A stretch of DNA of 32,255 bases from CAZKMM01 sp964553915 (GTDB taxonomy: Bacteria; RBG-13-61-14; DRUE01). The position numbers and the translations under genes were made by a program. Shown piece by piece: positions 32,100 through 32,255 of the stretch. Under the pieces are notes generated by a model. That model searched no databases. It was given only the letters and a program-made list of their open reading frames with translations, and was not told the DNA's origin. Position 1 is the stretch's first letter. Each line of letters starts with the position of its first letter. The stretch covers positions 1 to 32,255 of the forward strand of contig CAZKMM010000012.1 of NCBI GenBank assembly GCA_964553915.1, given 5' to 3'.

Positions 32100-32139
32100 A
32101 AAAATAAAAAACCGCTGGCAGGATTTTTCCCGCCAGCGG
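32100..32139 (-). terminator. Attenuator terminator hairpin (segments 3:4) in the DAHP synthase leader
   Basis: On the minus strand segment 3 CCGCTGGCGGG (32139-32129), loop AAAAAT and segment 4 CCTGCCAGCGG (32122-32112) form an 11-bp stem with one G-U pair, then TTTTTTATTTTT (32111-32100). The U-tract ends 17 nt before the DAHP synthase ATG, just upstream of its ribosome site, so the hairpin ends the message before the gene unless it is disrupted. Confidence 0.9.
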
Positions 32140-32237
32140 TTTTCTTTACTTAACTATCTAGCTAACTACCAGACCCACCACTGGCGGGAACAGATATACC
32201 AGTAGCTAAATCGCCATTCCCAATCCCGCCATCGGTG
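32129..32237 (-). promoter_or_regulatory. Alternative RNA pairings of the Trp attenuator: protector (1:2) and antiterminator (2:3)
   Basis: Segment 1 is TGGCGGGA (32231-32224), extendable with CACCG to 32237 across one A-G mismatch. Segment 2 is CCCGCCAGTGG (32188-32178, with a T at 32189). Segment 3 is CCGCTGGCGGG (32139-32129). Segments 1 and 2 pair over 8 bp (TGGCGGGA with TCCCGCCA). Segments 2 and 3 pair over 11 bp with one G-U. Segment 3 instead pairs with segment 4 to form the terminator. Segment 1 lies over the first Trp codons, and segment 2 over codons 22-25 of the leader frame. This is the layout of a classical trp-type attenuator. Confidence 0.85.
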
Positions 32238-32252
32238 AGCTGGTAAATTCAT
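32166..32252 (-). CDS. Trp-rich leader peptide (28 aa) of the DAHP synthase attenuator
   Basis: Reading frame ATG 32252 to TAG 32168-32166, 28 residues. Trp is at positions 8, 11, 13, 18, 25, 26 and 28, Tyr at 17 and 19, and Phe at 15, so ten residues are aromatic, seven of them Trp (25%, against about 1% in proteins). Typical pieces are RWRDWEWR, FSYWY and QWWVW. The stop lies between attenuator segments 2 and 3, as required for a ribosome finishing translation to block segment 2 and allow the terminator. Only 3 nt of sequence lie upstream, so the ribosome site and promoter are outside the window, and a longer frame cannot be excluded. Confidence 0.85.
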   Translation of the reverse strand: MNLPAHRWRDWEWRFSYWYICSRQWWVW

Positions 32253-32255
32253 CAA

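Noticed and set aside
32208..32252. Alternative minus-strand frame ending at a TAG near 32208 that could be the C-terminus of an upstream gene
   Set aside because: It gives only about 15 ordinary residues from the window edge and cannot be judged. The Trp-rich frame with matching RNA segments explains the region better, though both could be true if an upstream gene overlaps.

Overview
This window is about 32 kb of a bacterial chromosome of moderate GC content. It is densely packed, with genes on both strands, and carries no phage, transposon, CRISPR array, rRNA or tRNA that I can see. The organism is a diderm: it has an lpxD gene for lipid A synthesis and several proteins with lipoprotein signal peptides. 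The gene mix (DUF3604 PHP-type protein, penicillin-acylase lipoprotein, FG-GAP repeat protein, LUD-domain protein, DmdC-like acyl-CoA dehydrogenase) would fit a little-studied anaerobic lineage such as Aminicenantes or a neighbour. That placement is a guess. A 100-N assembly gap at 8299-8398 shows the source is a draft or metagenome assembly.

Layout. Positions 1-4922 (minus) hold a PfkB-type kinase, a uroporphyrinogen-decarboxylase-like protein, a 57-residue protein, cysteine synthase and a secreted penicillin-acylase-family hydrolase cut by the window edge; they look like one operon read from a leaderless promoter. Positions 4976-6393 (minus) are an ECF sigma factor with its zinc-finger anti-sigma factor. 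A leaderless unknown gene follows at 6509 (plus). Positions 6904-10538 (minus) are an ABC exporter pair plus a secreted FG-GAP protein whose apparent split is an assembly artefact. Glucose-6-phosphate isomerase is at 10616 (plus). Positions 12051-14685 (minus) are an acidic Pro/Glu-rich protein, a TPR lipoprotein and a RodZ-like protein. An unknown 192-residue protein (14829), a FAAH2-like amidase (15411, minus) and a DUF3604 protein (16954) follow.

Positions 19028-25353 (plus) form a housekeeping block: rplU, rpmA, terminator, obg, proB, proA, nadD, rsfS, rlmH, a 42-residue basic protein and an unknown protein. Positions 25372-28039 (minus) hold a LUD protein, lpxD and an aspartate-semialdehyde-dehydrogenase homologue that has lost its catalytic residues. 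Positions 28158-30017 (minus) are an acyl-CoA dehydrogenase, 30227-31048 (plus) a leaderless two-TM coiled-coil protein, and 31049-32083 (minus) DAHP synthase.

The most striking element is at the far right end. Immediately upstream of DAHP synthase, on the minus strand, lies what looks like a complete ribosome-mediated transcription attenuator. A 28-residue reading frame carries seven Trp, two Tyr and one Phe codon. It overlaps two of four alternating complementary segments (1:2, 2:3, 3:4), and the last pair forms a GC-rich terminator hairpin with a U-tract just before the DAHP synthase ribosome binding site. The synthase itself has an N-terminal ferredoxin-like regulatory domain. I infer that tryptophan is sensed at the RNA level and other aromatic end products possibly at the enzyme level.

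A second theme is leaderless transcription. Several first-of-operon genes (4922, 6509, 14685, 30227, more weakly 10538) lack a Shine-Dalgarno sequence and have a sigma70-like promoter whose -10 box lies 6-11 nt from the start codon. Genes inside operons nearly all have a clear Shine-Dalgarno.
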